A stretch of 64,000 bases of DNA, taken from NCBI RefSeq assembly GCF_014926405.1, contig NZ_JACXXJ020000005.1, positions 811,001 through 875,000 on the forward strand, in the 5' to 3' direction. Shown one piece after another: positions 28,552 to 38,767 of this stretch (the first letter of the stretch is position 1; each line of letters starts with the position of its first letter). The stretch is from Agrobacterium vitis (GTDB taxonomy: Bacteria > Pseudomonadota > Alphaproteobacteria > Rhizobiales > Rhizobiaceae). The translations under genes and the position numbers were made by a program. The notes beneath the pieces are model-generated. The model worked only from the letters and a program-made list of their open reading frames with translations. It ran no database searches and was not told the origin of the DNA.

Positions 28552-29721
28552 TCACGCTGATCGTGTAACGGCAGCAGCCTGTGGCAAAACTTCCTTCTCT
28601 TCACCCTTCTGGGCCGTAAAGCTGAATTTCTTCCTTAGCCGCAGGATCGGTTTTTCAATGAAATGCCACGACCCCATGGCAATTACGGTTGCGATGGGAA
28701 GGGATATGGCAAAGTGCAGCCATGGGGATGTCAGCTTCGGAAACAGGTTCACCAGGGCCTGCTGAAAGGGATATCCATAGAGATAGATCCCGTAGGAATA
28801 ATCTCCCCGATGGTAGATCGGGATGGGTGGAATGCGCACCATTCCGACATAGACGGTGAGATAGACCAGCATTGGCGCAAAAATGGTGCAGAGCGTGCTG
28901 CCGCTGACGTCAGGAAGCGCGAAAGAGGTGGCAATCGGAACGATGCAGGAGATAACTGCCAGCAGCCAGTGCTTCGGAATGAAGCGGCGGAACAGGAAGA
29001 ACACCGATCCCAGCATGAAATTGACATAGAGCATCAGGCCGCGCAGGCCGATAAAGTGGTTAAGCAGGGTGTAGCCGGAGCTTTCGGGTGCAAAAAGACC
29101 GCCCATGCTCGAGGGGCTGATGTTTTCGACCTTCAGGGCGATGATGATCACGGCGACACATGCCGTCGCCACCAGTGCCATCATAGGGCGCTTTAGAAAG
29201 CCAAAAATGATCAGCGCAGACATGATGGCATAGCAACCGATCTCATAGGGAACGGTCCAGAGAGAGCCATTCACGGTGGCCGGAAAGGGATTGTGCTCGA
29301 AGACGCCCGGTAGGACATAATGGATAACGCCAAATATATTGGCGAAATAGGCCCAGAATTCATAGGACTGAAAATAGGTCGGCAGGCTGACCGTGGTAAA
29401 CAGTGGACCGAGGATCAGGGCAGCAAACACAATGTCGACCGCAAGAGCGGGCACGATCCTGATGCCGCGATTGAGCAGGAAGTCCTTCAGGCGCAGGCGG
29501 ATGGCGCTGCCGGTAATCAGAAAGCCGCTCAGCGCAAAAAACATCGGCAGGATAGCAGCCTGCAAGACCGTGATTCCGGGCTGCGAAAACTGATATTTTT
29601 CACCTTCGGCAATCAGGAACGAATGGTCGAGTAAAACCATGACTGCCAAGAAAATTCGCAGAAAATCAAATCCCGGACCGATGCCTCGATGCTCATCCAA
29701 GACAGAACCAATCGACTTCAT
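28552..29721 (-). CDS. Membrane acyltransferase (acyltransferase-3/OafA-like)
   Basis: 389 residues with about ten membrane helices. The family His lies in MVLLDHSFLI near residue 33, followed by PMFFALSGFLITGS and a cytoplasmic RGIRIVPAL segment; the end is SWHFIEKPILRLRKKF, the usual last-helix signature. Such enzymes O-acetylate or succinylate surface polysaccharides, LPS or Nod factors. No polysaccharide genes are adjacent, so the target is open. Confidence 0.85.
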   Translation of the reverse strand: MKSIGSVLDEHRGIGPGFDFLRIFLAVMVLLDHSFLIAEGEKYQFSQPGITVLQAAILPMFFALSGFLITGSAIRLRLKDFLLNRGIRIVPALAVDIVFAALILGPLFTTVSLPTYFQSYEFWAYFANIFGVIHYVLPGVFEHNPFPATVNGSLWTVPYEIGCYAIMSALIIFGFLKRPMMALVATACVAVIIIALKVENISPSSMGGLFAPESSGYTLLNHFIGLRGLMLYVNFMLGSVFFLFRRFIPKHWLLAVISCIVPIATSFALPDVSGSTLCTIFAPMLVYLTVYVGMVRIPPIPIYHRGDYSYGIYLYGYPFQQALVNLFPKLTSPWLHFAISLPIATVIAMGSWHFIEKPILRLRKKFSFTAQKGEEKEVLPQAAAVTRSA

Positions 29722-30036
29722 CTGAAATACCTCGATTACAAAAGACTAGAATTAGTTATATTGTAAAACTGATATGAACTAATTCGTTATTTGATCAATT
29801 AATTTCCATATTCAGGAAAATACTGTTCAAATTTTGATCGATATATTTAGTTGAAGTTTTTGATACTGCAATTTCGTGGGAAGGGGGCTGCTTTGCCCAA
29901 GCGATGGACCAGAAAATGTACGGTGCTCAGGCCTCGGCGCTGCCATCAAATGCCGGGACTAAACAGTTAGGCCTGGTATTTTACCGGCTTAAGGAGCTTG
30001 GAGGTGCGCGGACTTTGCCGCCGTGCCGGCCTAGCT
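29722..30036. other. Intergenic region, AT-rich left half
   Basis: This 315-base gap lies between the acyltransferase start and the XRE gene end. The acyltransferase-proximal 150 bases are very AT-rich and suit its promoter. The rest is higher in GC and contains no supportable ORF, hairpin with U-tract or recognised RNA. Confidence 0.5.
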
Positions 30037-30441
30037 CTAACGGGCAGATGCAATCTGCTCGATAATGGAAATAATGATTTTGCGTGTATTGGAGTTTTTA
30101 ATGCTGGCGAAACATGTGTTGAGTTCAAGCGCGTCTGAACGCGATGTCGCTTTCACCAGATCTGTCAGCTCGCTTGTGGTATCCTTGGGCGGTGCCACGG
30201 CACTATCGGCTGTATAGAAAAAATCGGGGTCCATTCCCAAGAGAGTGGCTGCAGCGGCAAGTCTGCTGGCGCTCATGCCGTTGATGCCCTTTTCATATTT
30301 ATGCAGCTGTTGGAATGTCACCCCCAGTTCTCTTGCAACGTCGGCTTGGCTCATCCCCTTATTCTTGCGGGCGCTTTTCAAACGTTCACCCGCCAGAATG
30401 TTATAATCGTGCACGTCTGGTGTTTTTTTGAGCAATGTCAT
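30037..30441 (-). CDS. XRE-family HTH regulator (PraR/PhrR-like)
   Basis: 134 residues. Residues 17-70 are a Cro/CI HTH (LKSARKNKGMSQADVARELGVTFQQLHKYEKG). The QLHKYEKGIN..SASRL pattern is that of rhizobial PhrR/PraR-type regulators, which act in growth and quorum-sensing control. The C-terminal half is short and polar. It lies next to a LuxR-type gene in the same orientation, separated by 314 AT-rich bases. Confidence 0.8.
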   Translation of the reverse strand: MTLLKKTPDVHDYNILAGERLKSARKNKGMSQADVARELGVTFQQLHKYEKGINGMSASRLAAAATLLGMDPDFFYTADSAVAPPKDTTSELTDLVKATSRSDALELNTCFASIKNSNTRKIIISIIEQIASAR

Positions 30442-30755
30442 TGGCTATCTCAATACATTACAGCGGAAATTATCTCATGTTTCGATCTGTGTTTTACAAT
30501 ATGATCGATGGTCAAAAAATGAGAGAATATTGTCGGCTGTCCGTCCTATTTTAAGACGTAATATTGTAAATTGTGTTTATTTTTTGAGCTTGCTAATCAA
30601 TTATCGGGATTTTATGTGTTGAAAACCTTAGGTAGAATTTTTTAATCAGCGTTTTAATCATTTGAACGGTTGATTTTGGCGTAAGTATTGAAAATTTTAA
30701 ATAATACAAAAAATTTGAAATCCGCGTAGTAGAGGAAAAGCCACCTTGACAGATT
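30442..30755. other. AT-rich intergenic region between regulators
   Basis: This gap is far lower in GC than the chromosomal average. It contains runs of A and T but no supportable gene. It probably holds the promoter of the XRE gene and the 3' end of the LuxR transcript. Confidence 0.5.
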
Positions 30756-31499
30756 TCAGCATATCAATTTTTGCCGGAAGGCTTCTGCAATGGCGTGTGA
30801 TCTGCTGACGGCGCCGAGTTTCATCATGATATTGCCAACATGCTTGGTCACGGCCTTTTCGGAGACTCCGAAAATCACGCTGATTTCCCAATCCGTCTTG
30901 CCATTGGCAATCCAGCCGATGACTTCCCTTTCCCTCGGGGTCAGTCGAGTGGTCTGTTTCTGGTTTGCGCCATATAGTTCTAGCGCGCGTGCGAAGACGA
31001 GGCTTGCGATCAGCGCCATGCCGGTTCTTGCCTGGGGTGAATCATCGATGTCGCTGCCGGCGAATGTGACACCAGCGCAGCGTCCGTCCAGGGATAGGAT
31101 GGGGAGAGTGAAGCCATTGCTGACAAAAAACTCCTTGGCCTGATCCATCAGCCATTTTTCGTCACGGCTTATAGGTAATGTTTTGGAAAAATCCGACCAG
31201 ACAAAGGAGGGTTCCGAGTTGACGATGTGTCGGATGGCAGGGTCTTGAAATGCAAGGTTGTCGCGAAAATAAAGATGCGACCATTCGTCAGGCCAGTCTG
31301 CAAGTAAAATACCCTGCATTTGCTGGCTGGGTAGCATTCCGATTTCTGGTGGAAATCCTATAACGATATTTTTAACACCGTATCGGCTTGTCGCATGTTT
31401 TGTTAAATCTACAAGATTTTTGACTGTGTCTGTTTGCTTTATTTGAGATAGAAATGATAGGGTTTTATCAAGGTTTGGCGATGTCATGTCTTCAGTCAT
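30756..31499 (-). CDS. LuxR-family regulator with AHL-binding domain (LuxR solo)
   Basis: ATG 31499 is preferred because GGGGGT lies just upstream; an in-frame ATG at 31511 precedes that site. In the 247-residue product, Trp73, Tyr77, Asp86, Pro87 and Trp101 match TraR Trp57, Tyr61, Asp70, Pro71 and Trp85 with a constant offset of 16, and a Gly falls near the TraR Gly113 position. The C-terminal HTH (LTPREREVIGWIANGKTDWEISVIFGVS) has the conserved Glu and Gly. The protein should bind an acyl-homoserine lactone and act as a transcription factor. No luxI-type gene is in the window. Confidence 0.88.
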   Translation of the reverse strand: MTEDMTSPNLDKTLSFLSQIKQTDTVKNLVDLTKHATSRYGVKNIVIGFPPEIGMLPSQQMQGILLADWPDEWSHLYFRDNLAFQDPAIRHIVNSEPSFVWSDFSKTLPISRDEKWLMDQAKEFFVSNGFTLPILSLDGRCAGVTFAGSDIDDSPQARTGMALIASLVFARALELYGANQKQTTRLTPREREVIGWIANGKTDWEISVIFGVSEKAVTKHVGNIMMKLGAVSRSHAIAEAFRQKLIC

Positions 31500-31809
31500 G
31501 GCTACCCCCATTTTTTAATGGGTTTATATTACTTGTTTTGTGTGAAAATTATATAAGACATACTATCAAAAAAAGTCAAACCCCGCGAGAGAGGATCATT
31601 TTGGCTTAAGCTTTTGGGTTGTGAGCGCAGTCGCCATTGAACCTGGTGAATAGTGTTTTTCTTGCGGCATTCGAACCGGCGGCAATGCCGAAAGCGGTAT
31701 GATGCATCAGCATCTCCGGTGCCTTGGCATCAATCTCCGCCTGAGATATCAAAAATGAAAATTGATTGCCGCCGCACTCTATTCTTCCTTCTATCCGTGG
31801 AGAATTTCC
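31500..31809. other. Intergenic region upstream of hisC
   Basis: The LuxR-proximal 90 bases are AT-rich promoter-like sequence. The remainder (about 31606-31750) translates on the minus strand to a plausible protein-like C-terminus (HHTAFGIAAGSNAARK then FTRFNGDCAHNPKA), but the frame is not supported further upstream, where hisC is coding. It may be a gene remnant. Confidence 0.35.
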
Positions 31810-32868
31810 ATGAGCAGATTCTGGAGCCCGATCGTTCGATCCCTGATGCCTTATGTGGCGGGCGAACAACCCGCCATCAGCGATCTGGTCAAGCTGAACA
31901 CCAATGAAAGCCCTTACGGTCCTTCGCCGCATGCGATTACCGCGATGCGACAGGCAGTGGATGACACGCTTCGGCTTTACCCCGATCCGACTGGCCTGCC
32001 GCTTCGCCATGCGATTGCCAAGAGCCACAATCTCGACCCGGGCGAGGTGTTTGTCGGTAATGGTTCCGATGAGGTCTTGGCGCATACGTTTCAGGCCCTG
32101 TTGAATCACGATAAGCCGCTGCTGTTTCCGGATGTCAGCTATAGTTTCTACCCAACCTATTGTCGGCTCTATGGTATCGATTTCCGGGAGGTTGCCTTGG
32201 ACGATGCCATGCGAGTGCGGATTGAGGATTACCGGCAGCCGTGTGGGGCGATCATCCTGCCCAATCCCAATGCACCGACGGGTATTGCCCTGTCGCTTTC
32301 GGAGATTGAAACTCTCGTGCGTGACCATCCCGATCAGGTGGTGGTGATTGATGAGGCCTATGTGGATTTCGGTGCGGACAGCGCCATTCCACTGGTCAAA
32401 ACCTATCCGAACCTGTTGGTGGTTCAGACCTTTTCGAAATCGCGGGGCCTTGCCGGATTGCGGGTTGGCTTTGCTGTTGGGCAACGGGCGCTGATCGAGG
32501 CCTTGGAGCGGGTCAAGGACAGTTTCAATTCCTATCCGCTCGACCGGCTGGCGCTTGCTGGGGCCGTTGCCTCCTGGGAAGACCGGGAATGGTTCGAGCG
32601 TCACCGCGATCTGGTTGTCGCCAGCCGGGAGCGTCTCTCCCTCGGTCTTCAGGAGTTGGGTTTCGAGGTCCCGCCATCCTCAGCCAATTTTGTGTTTGCC
32701 CGGCATTCGGACCGGAGTGGTGCGGATCTTACATTGGCGCTGCGACAAAAATCCGTGCTGGTGCGCAATTTTCAAAAGCCACGGATCGGTGATTTTCTAC
32801 GCATCAGCATCGGCACGGATGCCGAATGCGACCGGCTACTGGGGGCTCTAAGAGAGATATTCGGCTAA
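31810..32868 (+). CDS. hisC: Histidinol-phosphate aminotransferase (HisC-type)
   Basis: ATG 31810 follows GGAGAA; 352 residues, normal for the family. Fold-type I features: [12 protein letters not shown] start, [30 protein letters not shown], and PLP lysine K210 in [14 protein letters not shown]. It converts imidazole-acetol phosphate to histidinol phosphate with glutamate, and may also act on aromatic amino acids. It stands apart from other his genes, as often seen for additional HisC copies in rhizobia, so it may be a paralogue. Confidence 0.87.
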   Translation: MSRFWSPIVRSLMPYVAGEQPAISDLVKLNTNESPYGPSPHAITAMRQAVDDTLRLYPDPTGLPLRHAIAKSHNLDPGEVFVGNGSDEVLAHTFQALLNHDKPLLFPDVSYSFYPTYCRLYGIDFREVALDDAMRVRIEDYRQPCGAIILPNPNAPTGIALSLSEIETLVRDHPDQVVVIDEAYVDFGADSAIPLVKTYPNLLVVQTFSKSRGLAGLRVGFAVGQRALIEALERVKDSFNSYPLDRLALAGAVASWEDREWFERHRDLVVASRERLSLGLQELGFEVPPSSANFVFARHSDRSGADLTLALRQKSVLVRNFQKPRIGDFLRISIGTDAECDRLLGALREIFG

Positions 32869-32870
32869 GC

Positions 32871-33761
32871 TTAACGATCGATCCGGCAGAGGATCGCCGT
32901 CGTGTCGCCACTTTGCTTGAAGCGCGGAAATTGTAGCCCGTCTGGATCGACCTCGCGTTCCAGATGTCGCAATTCGGTGACCAGGGCCTTCAATCCGGCG
33001 GTAGCGGCGCGTTTGACCAGACCGGCAGGATCATAGGCCTGGTATAGGCTGACGAGATCGGCCAGCCCATCCGAGCAGATTAGCGCGGTGGCGCCCGTCT
33101 CGATGGTCAGGGCTGTACGAACCAGATGATCGGCGGCATCCGGCACCAGGCCAAGCGACCATATCCAGCCGTCCGATGTGTTTTGCTTTTCTCTGGTGCG
33201 GCGGAGTTCTTCCAAAGTTTGCGGATCATTGGCGGCCATGCCGCTTGCGCCGATGCCGCCCAGCCGCTCCACATGGGCGCGGGCGGCTTGCTGTTCACGC
33301 TCGAATGCATCCGGCAGGGCCATATGAGTTTCCACCCGGCCATCATCATGCAGAAGGTAGAGCACGCTATCGCCAAGGCCAATGAATTGCGCACCATCAG
33401 GCGTTACCCGCAAGGCGGCAAGAGCCGCCAGCGGCCAGGCGTAGCGGGGCTGGTCACCTGCGGCTGCGGTAAAAAGCTCATGGGCGTCGAAAGCGATGGC
33501 GCGGATCACCTCGGTGACATTGGTGTCGCAGGTTAGTTCCGTGGTCAGCCGCTTTGCCGCAAACTGGGCGATCCAGGCAGCGTCGGAACCGTAACCGTCC
33601 ATGAACTGGTCATCGCCCAGCCCGGTTGCGCCGTCGAGCACGAAGGCGGCCTGCTCGTTATATCCTAGTCTGTCCTCGTTGCTGCGGTCGCTTTTTCCCG
33701 GATCGCTGATCGTGTCGATGATGGCCAGGGCAGGGGTGGTCAAGGCTGGCTTGGCAGACAT
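32871..33761 (-). CDS. PP2C-family protein phosphatase
   Basis: ATG 33761 has AAAGAG upstream; 296 residues. PP2C metal-binding motifs are present: SDRSNEDRLGY, AFVLDGATGLGD and ALICSDGLADL, plus a final DTTAILCRI. It probably removes phosphate from Ser/Thr residues; no partner kinase is nearby. It ends two bases from the convergent hisC stop. Confidence 0.82.
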   Translation of the reverse strand: MSAKPALTTPALAIIDTISDPGKSDRSNEDRLGYNEQAAFVLDGATGLGDDQFMDGYGSDAAWIAQFAAKRLTTELTCDTNVTEVIRAIAFDAHELFTAAAGDQPRYAWPLAALAALRVTPDGAQFIGLGDSVLYLLHDDGRVETHMALPDAFEREQQAARAHVERLGGIGASGMAANDPQTLEELRRTREKQNTSDGWIWSLGLVPDAADHLVRTALTIETGATALICSDGLADLVSLYQAYDPAGLVKRAATAGLKALVTELRHLEREVDPDGLQFPRFKQSGDTTAILCRIDR

Positions 33762-33917
33762 AGGCACTCTTTCGTTCAGCCGCAGCTTGGAAGATGCGCG
33801 AAAATTGGCCTATCGCCTCACGGACCGCAAAATAAAAATGCCGAAAACGAAACACACTGCCGATGTTTTCGCCAATGTGTTGCTGAAAGGTGGTGTGCTG
33901 GCTCAAAGGTCTTTCAG

Positions 33918-35645
33918 TCAGGCTGCGGACCGGTTGTTTTGCCGCCTGCTGCCTTCGCGCATCGCAGCGGAGCTTTCCGGCCCACGGATCGTTGATCGTC
34001 TGTTCAGCTGGAACCGGCTGGCCAGTTCTGTCAGCTTGGCAGCGCCGCTGGAAAGCGCGTCGCTGATGGTGTTGATCGTATTGACCATGCCGGCGTTCTT
34101 TTGCGTCATCTGATCCAGCGCATTCACTGCGGAACTGATTTCGCCAAGGCTGGTGGATTGCTTTATTGCGGCTGTGGCAATGGCCTCGATATTGTCATCG
34201 ATGGACTGAACGAAGGATTCGATCCGGTTCAGAGCACTGCCTGTTTCCCCGACCAAACGCACACCGTCTTTTACTTCATTGCTGGATTTGCCGATCAGCT
34301 CCGAGATTTCCTTGGCGGCCTTGGCGGAACGCTGGGCCAGTTCGCGCACTTCTTGTGCCACGACAGCAAAGCCCTTGCCGCTTTCGCCGGCACGGGCGGC
34401 CTCCACGCCCGCGTTCAAGGCCAGGAGATTGGTCTGGAAGGCGATTTCATCGATGACGCTGATGATGTTGCTGATTTCCTTCGAAGCACCCTCGATGCGG
34501 CTCATCGCGTCCACCGTCGAGTTGACGACTTTCACGGATTCGGTCGCTGCCTGACGCGCATCACGCACCAGATCTCTGGTGTTCTTGGTGCTCGCACTGG
34601 ATTGATTAACGACAGTGGTAATGTCCTCCAATGCGGCTGAGGTTTGCTCAAGTGCGGCGGCCTGTTGTTCAGAGCGTTGGGCGAGACTCGTGGAGCTTTC
34701 CTGGACTTCCCGGCTGTTGGCGGCCACGGATGCCGTTTCCGTCAGCACCTGTACAAGTGTCTCCTGAAACTTGCTGATCGACATGTTGAAGTGTTTGCGC
34801 AGGTGGTCGAAGGTCGGAATGAACGGTTCGTCGATTGTCATGCGGATATTGCAGTTTGAAAGACGTTCCAGACCGGCAGCGATGGCGTCGATGGCTTTGA
34901 CGCGGCCAGTCACATCGGTTGCGAATTTCACAACCTTAATGACTTTCCCCTTTTCATCGAAAATTGGATTGTAGGTGGCTTGAATATGAACGTGTTTTCC
35001 ACCGTTGCCGATGCGCAGAAATTCGTTGCTCTGATATTCGGCGGCAGCAAGGCTGCGCCAGAATTGCTTGTATTCAGGCGAGGCAGCATAGGCGGGTTCG
35101 CAGAACATCGAATGATGCTTGCCGACGATTTCGCTTAAGCTGTAGCCCAATGTTTTGCAGAAATTCTCGTTGGCTGTGAGAATCTGGCCGGTTGGCGTGA
35201 ATTCAATGACGGCTTGAGAGCGCATCAGCGCATCAATCTTGCCGTCACTGTCCATGGTCTTGGTCTTCGCAGCCGTTATGTCGGTTGCGATTTTCACGAC
35301 CTTGTAGGGCTTTTTGCCCCGAAAAACCGGATTGTAACAGGCTTCGATCCAGATCGATTCCCCGGTCTTGGTCAATCGTTTGTACTGCCCTTGATCGAAC
35401 TGACCGGAGCCGAGTTTCGCCCAGAACTCTGCATAGGCTGGATTTTTCACGTCTTCGGGATCGACAAAAATCCGGTGGTGCTTTCCGACGATCTCCGATC
35501 TTTTATAGCCGATCGCTTTGCAGAAATTTTCATTCGCATCAAGGATATTGCCATTGAGGTCAAATTCAATAATGGCCTGGGACCGATTGACGGCTTCCAA
35601 AACGCCTTTATTGTCCGCACCGAAGCCAAACGACAACAGTCCCAT
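33918..35645 (-). CDS. Soluble chemoreceptor with two PAS domains
   Basis: 575 residues without membrane segments. Two PAS/PAC units (about 15-125 and 138-250) share the phrases SQAIIEF, ANENFCK.LGY and EIVGKHH, so they arose by duplication. A methyl-accepting signalling domain follows, with the hairpin tip [22 protein letters not shown] near residue 405. It probably senses redox or energy state in the cytoplasm and signals to CheA/CheW. It lacks the WEEF-type tether of the receptor at 55990. Confidence 0.9.
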   Translation of the reverse strand: MGLLSFGFGADNKGVLEAVNRSQAIIEFDLNGNILDANENFCKAIGYKRSEIVGKHHRIFVDPEDVKNPAYAEFWAKLGSGQFDQGQYKRLTKTGESIWIEACYNPVFRGKKPYKVVKIATDITAAKTKTMDSDGKIDALMRSQAVIEFTPTGQILTANENFCKTLGYSLSEIVGKHHSMFCEPAYAASPEYKQFWRSLAAAEYQSNEFLRIGNGGKHVHIQATYNPIFDEKGKVIKVVKFATDVTGRVKAIDAIAAGLERLSNCNIRMTIDEPFIPTFDHLRKHFNMSISKFQETLVQVLTETASVAANSREVQESSTSLAQRSEQQAAALEQTSAALEDITTVVNQSSASTKNTRDLVRDARQAATESVKVVNSTVDAMSRIEGASKEISNIISVIDEIAFQTNLLALNAGVEAARAGESGKGFAVVAQEVRELAQRSAKAAKEISELIGKSSNEVKDGVRLVGETGSALNRIESFVQSIDDNIEAIATAAIKQSTSLGEISSAVNALDQMTQKNAGMVNTINTISDALSSGAAKLTELASRFQLNRRSTIRGPESSAAMREGSRRQNNRSAA

Positions 35646-35784
35646 TTAAGATGCCTCCTACGTGATGAGGCTTTATATTTGATTTCTATTGATAATGCGT
35701 AAACACATGAATTAGCATGTTTAAATTCAATTCATGGGTGGACTTTTGCGCTCTGTCAATTCTGGGTATGGTGCGGAAAGATCA

Positions 35785-36843
35785 TCAATCCGCCACCACC
35801 ATCAGGTCGTCACCTGCAAATTTCAGGGTGACAGTTTCGCCAATCACTGCCGGCGTAACGCCCGGATCGTTGAACATGTCGAAGGACAGGGTGGCGCCGC
35901 CGACATCCAGCCGGGTACGGATCACCGAGCCGAGAAAATGGCTTGATGTGACTTTGCCGCTGATCCGCACATCGCCCTTGGCGCCTTCGGCGGGCGATCC
36001 TGCCTCTGGGCGCAAAGCCACGGTGACGGTTTCACCATTGGTCTTGCCCAGCGGCTTTTTCAGGCTCACCTGCTGGTCGCCGATCAGGATTGTATTTGTG
36101 GATGTATCCGTGACCTTTGCGTCAATCAGGTTGAGCGTGCCGACGAAGGAGGCAACGAAGCGGGTCTGGGGATGGTTGTAGATTTCCGATGGTGTGCCGA
36201 TCTGGTCGGCGCGACCGCCATTCATCACCACGATCCGGTCGGAAATTGATAGGGCCTCTTCCTGGTCATGGGTCACGAAGACAGTGGTGATACCAAGCTG
36301 ACGCTGGATCTGGCGGATCTCCTCGCGCAACGACACGCGGATCTTGGCATCCAGCGCCGACAGCGGCTCATCCAGCAGCAGAACCTGCGGCTTTGGTGCC
36401 AGTGCCCGGGCCAGCGCGACGCGCTGCTGCTGGCCGCCGGACATCTGGTAGGGATAGCGCTCGGCCAGATGATCCAGATGGATCAGCTTCAGCATTTCCA
36501 TCACCCGGCTGTGGATTTCCGCTTTGGGCTTTTTGGCGATCTTCAGGCCGAAGGCGACGTTGTCGAATACATTCATATTGGGAAACAGCGCATAGGCCTG
36601 GAAGACCATGCCGATCCGGCGTCGATTGGGCGGCAGTTTCGTTACATCCTGTCCGTCGATGACAATCGAGCCGGAGGAGGGCGTTTCAAACCCGGCCACC
36701 ATGCGCAGAACGGTTGTCTTGCCACAGCCGGACGGTCCCAGGAAGGAGATGAACTCGCCTTTATTCACCGGGAGATCGAATTCCTTGACGACGGTATTGG
36801 CAGCGAAACTCTTGCTGACCGCTGCGATCCTGAGGAAACTCAT
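35785..36843 (-). CDS. ABC importer ATP-binding subunit (polyamine/iron type)
   Basis: 352 residues with Walker A GPSGCGKTT, Q-loop MVFQAYALFPNMNV, signature MSGGQQQRVALARAL, Walker B LLLDEPLSALD and the H-loop His in VFVTHDQEEAL. The C-terminal TOBE regulatory domain covers about 240-350. It powers the importer encoded just upstream in transcription order; its ATG overlaps the last permease stop (ATGA). Last gene of a four-gene operon. Confidence 0.92.
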   Translation of the reverse strand: MSFLRIAAVSKSFAANTVVKEFDLPVNKGEFISFLGPSGCGKTTVLRMVAGFETPSSGSIVIDGQDVTKLPPNRRRIGMVFQAYALFPNMNVFDNVAFGLKIAKKPKAEIHSRVMEMLKLIHLDHLAERYPYQMSGGQQQRVALARALAPKPQVLLLDEPLSALDAKIRVSLREEIRQIQRQLGITTVFVTHDQEEALSISDRIVVMNGGRADQIGTPSEIYNHPQTRFVASFVGTLNLIDAKVTDTSTNTILIGDQQVSLKKPLGKTNGETVTVALRPEAGSPAEGAKGDVRISGKVTSSHFLGSVIRTRLDVGGATLSFDMFNDPGVTPAVIGETVTLKFAGDDLMVVAD

Positions 36844-37691
36844 CGGGTTGCACTCCTTGGGGGCATGGAAGAGGACATCGGGGCCTGGCGTATCATACGG
36901 CGTGGCAACCAGCGCTGTCCGGGTTTTTTATTGGCGAATAATTGCATCAGGACCATGCAGCCCCAGGTGAGCGCGAAGGACAGAACGGCGAGCGCTGCCG
37001 GTTCATAGGCGCGGTCCTGGCCCATCTTGACCATATAGGGGCCGAAGGCCGGGCGATTGAGCAGGCTGGCGAAGACGAATTCGCCCAGCGAGATCGAAAA
37101 GGTCAGAAAGGCGCCGGACACAATGGCCGAGCGGACATTGGGGAAAATCACCTCGGCAATGGTGCGCAGCCGCGATGCGCCGAGGCTTTCGGCGGCTTCC
37201 GTCAGAGTGGTGATGTCGATGGCGGCCATGCCATTGTCGACGGCCCGAAACATATAGGGCAAGGACAATGTGACGTAGCCAATCACCAGCAGGATATTGG
37301 TGCCGTTTTCCGACATGGTGAGCGGCAGATAGGAATTGGAACCAAACAACCGGATATAACCGAACACCAGCACGACGGGCGGAATGATCAGCGGCAGGAG
37401 GCTGACGAACTCGACGATTGGCCGCAGTTTCGGCAGACGCAGCCGCACCCAATAGGCGGTGGGCACGACGATGACGGCACCGACCACAATCGCCATCAGC
37501 GAGGCAAAGGCCGAGTAGCCAAGGGTGGACAGAAACTCGTCGCTGGAAAACACCGAACGGTAAGCGGCAAAGCTCCACTGGCCCCGCAGCATTTGCAGGG
37601 AAAACTGGAATGTCGCATAGAGCGGAACGAGGAAATAAGCGGCGGCGACAAGGACGATGACGGTCGAGACCAGCGGAAAGGGCTTTTTCAT
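36840..37691 (-). CDS. ABC importer permease 2
   Basis: ATG 37691 starts a 283-residue inner-membrane protein with six hydrophobic helices and the coupling-helix EAA motif (EAAESLGASRLRTIAEVIFPNVRS, near residue 175). It pairs with permease 1 to form the channel. The longer upstream frame is a shadow of permease 1. Confidence 0.9.
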   Translation of the reverse strand: MKKPFPLVSTVIVLVAAAYFLVPLYATFQFSLQMLRGQWSFAAYRSVFSSDEFLSTLGYSAFASLMAIVVGAVIVVPTAYWVRLRLPKLRPIVEFVSLLPLIIPPVVLVFGYIRLFGSNSYLPLTMSENGTNILLVIGYVTLSLPYMFRAVDNGMAAIDITTLTEAAESLGASRLRTIAEVIFPNVRSAIVSGAFLTFSISLGEFVFASLLNRPAFGPYMVKMGQDRAYEPAALAVLSFALTWGCMVLMQLFANKKPGQRWLPRRMIRQAPMSSSMPPRSATR

Positions 37692-38680
37692 TTTTGCCAC
37701 CGTTCGGCGCGGCTGCGCAGGATAAGATAGAGGGTGTTGGTGACGGCCATGATGGCCACCATGCCAACCGCCAGCGCATAGCCAAGATTGGGATTGTAGA
37801 GCACATTGCCTTGAATCTGCTGGTAAAGCACGATGGGCACCACGCCGAAGCTCGAGCCGGTCAGGGCATAGACGGTGACCAGCGTGCCAAAGGCATTGGC
37901 AAACAGCAGCAGGAAACAGCCGAGAATGGAGGGGGTCAGCACTGGCAGGGCGACCATTTGCCAATATTGGCGGCGGGTGGCGCCGAGAATTTCCGCCGCT
38001 TCGCGCCATTCGCCCTTTAAGCCGTCGAGGGCAGGAGTGATGATCAGAACCATCAGCGGCAGCTGGAAATAAAGGTAGGTGATCGCCAGGCCCCAGAAGG
38101 AGAACAGGCTGAAGCCCGTGCCATAGAGGTTGAAGCCGAACATGTCACGCAACAGAACGGTGACAAGGCCCAACCGGCCGAGCGTTGCTATGAAGGCGAA
38201 GGCCAGCGGAATACCAGCGAAGTTCGAGGCAACGCCAGAAAAGGTCATGAAGGCCGTGCGCACCCAGCGCGGCAGGCCACCGAGAATAATGGCATAGCCC
38301 ACCAGAAGACCAGCCATGGCGCCAAGACAAGCTGCGGCCAGGCTCAGGCGCAGCGACAGGGAATAGGCGGCCATGATATTGGGTGTGGCCAGGCTGATGA
38401 AATTCTCCAGCGTGAAATCACCCGCCGGATTTTGAAACGAGCCTTTGACCAGATAAAGGATCGGGCCGATCAGAAACAGAACGGCAAACAGGAAAAACGG
38501 CAGCACACCCAGCCAATCCCAGTTTACCCGGCTTTTGGGGCGAGGTGCTGGTTGCTGTCTGGAGCCTTCGACGATGGGTAGGCTGGGCAGGGGGGCGTTG
38601 AGCGTCGGTGCACTGGGCCTGGATGAATTTGGCACGGATGCACTGGCTGGCGAATGAAGCTCGGTCTCCGCAACGGTCAT
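37688..38680 (-). CDS. ABC importer permease 1
   Basis: AAGGG before ATG 38680 supports the start; 330 residues. A Pro/Ser-rich cytoplasmic N-terminus of about 50 residues is unusually long. Six helices follow, with the EAA motif EAAEILGATRRQYWQMVALPVLTPS near residue 235. It follows the binding-protein gene after a strong stem-loop, which probably lowers permease expression relative to the SBP. Confidence 0.88.
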   Translation of the reverse strand: MTVAETELHSPASASVPNSSRPSAPTLNAPLPSLPIVEGSRQQPAPRPKSRVNWDWLGVLPFFLFAVLFLIGPILYLVKGSFQNPAGDFTLENFISLATPNIMAAYSLSLRLSLAAACLGAMAGLLVGYAIILGGLPRWVRTAFMTFSGVASNFAGIPLAFAFIATLGRLGLVTVLLRDMFGFNLYGTGFSLFSFWGLAITYLYFQLPLMVLIITPALDGLKGEWREAAEILGATRRQYWQMVALPVLTPSILGCFLLLFANAFGTLVTVYALTGSSFGVVPIVLYQQIQGNVLYNPNLGYALAVGMVAIMAVTNTLYLILRSRAERWQK

Positions 38681-38706
38681 GCCACTTTTTCCCTTCAAAT
38701 TAGGCA

Positions 38707-38732
38707 CGCAGGCCGGTAAAAACCGGCCTGCG
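38707..38732 (-). promoter_or_regulatory. Intra-operon stem-loop between SBP and permease genes
   Basis: A perfect 11-pair stem CGCAGGCCGGT/ACCGGCCTGCG with a four-base loop lies between the first and second genes of the importer operon. There is no U-tract. Such hairpins usually protect the upstream SBP message from 3' decay, giving more binding protein than permease. Confidence 0.7.
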
Positions 38733-38767
38733 CAAAGGTGGAGTGAAATTTCAGCATTGGCGCTAAC

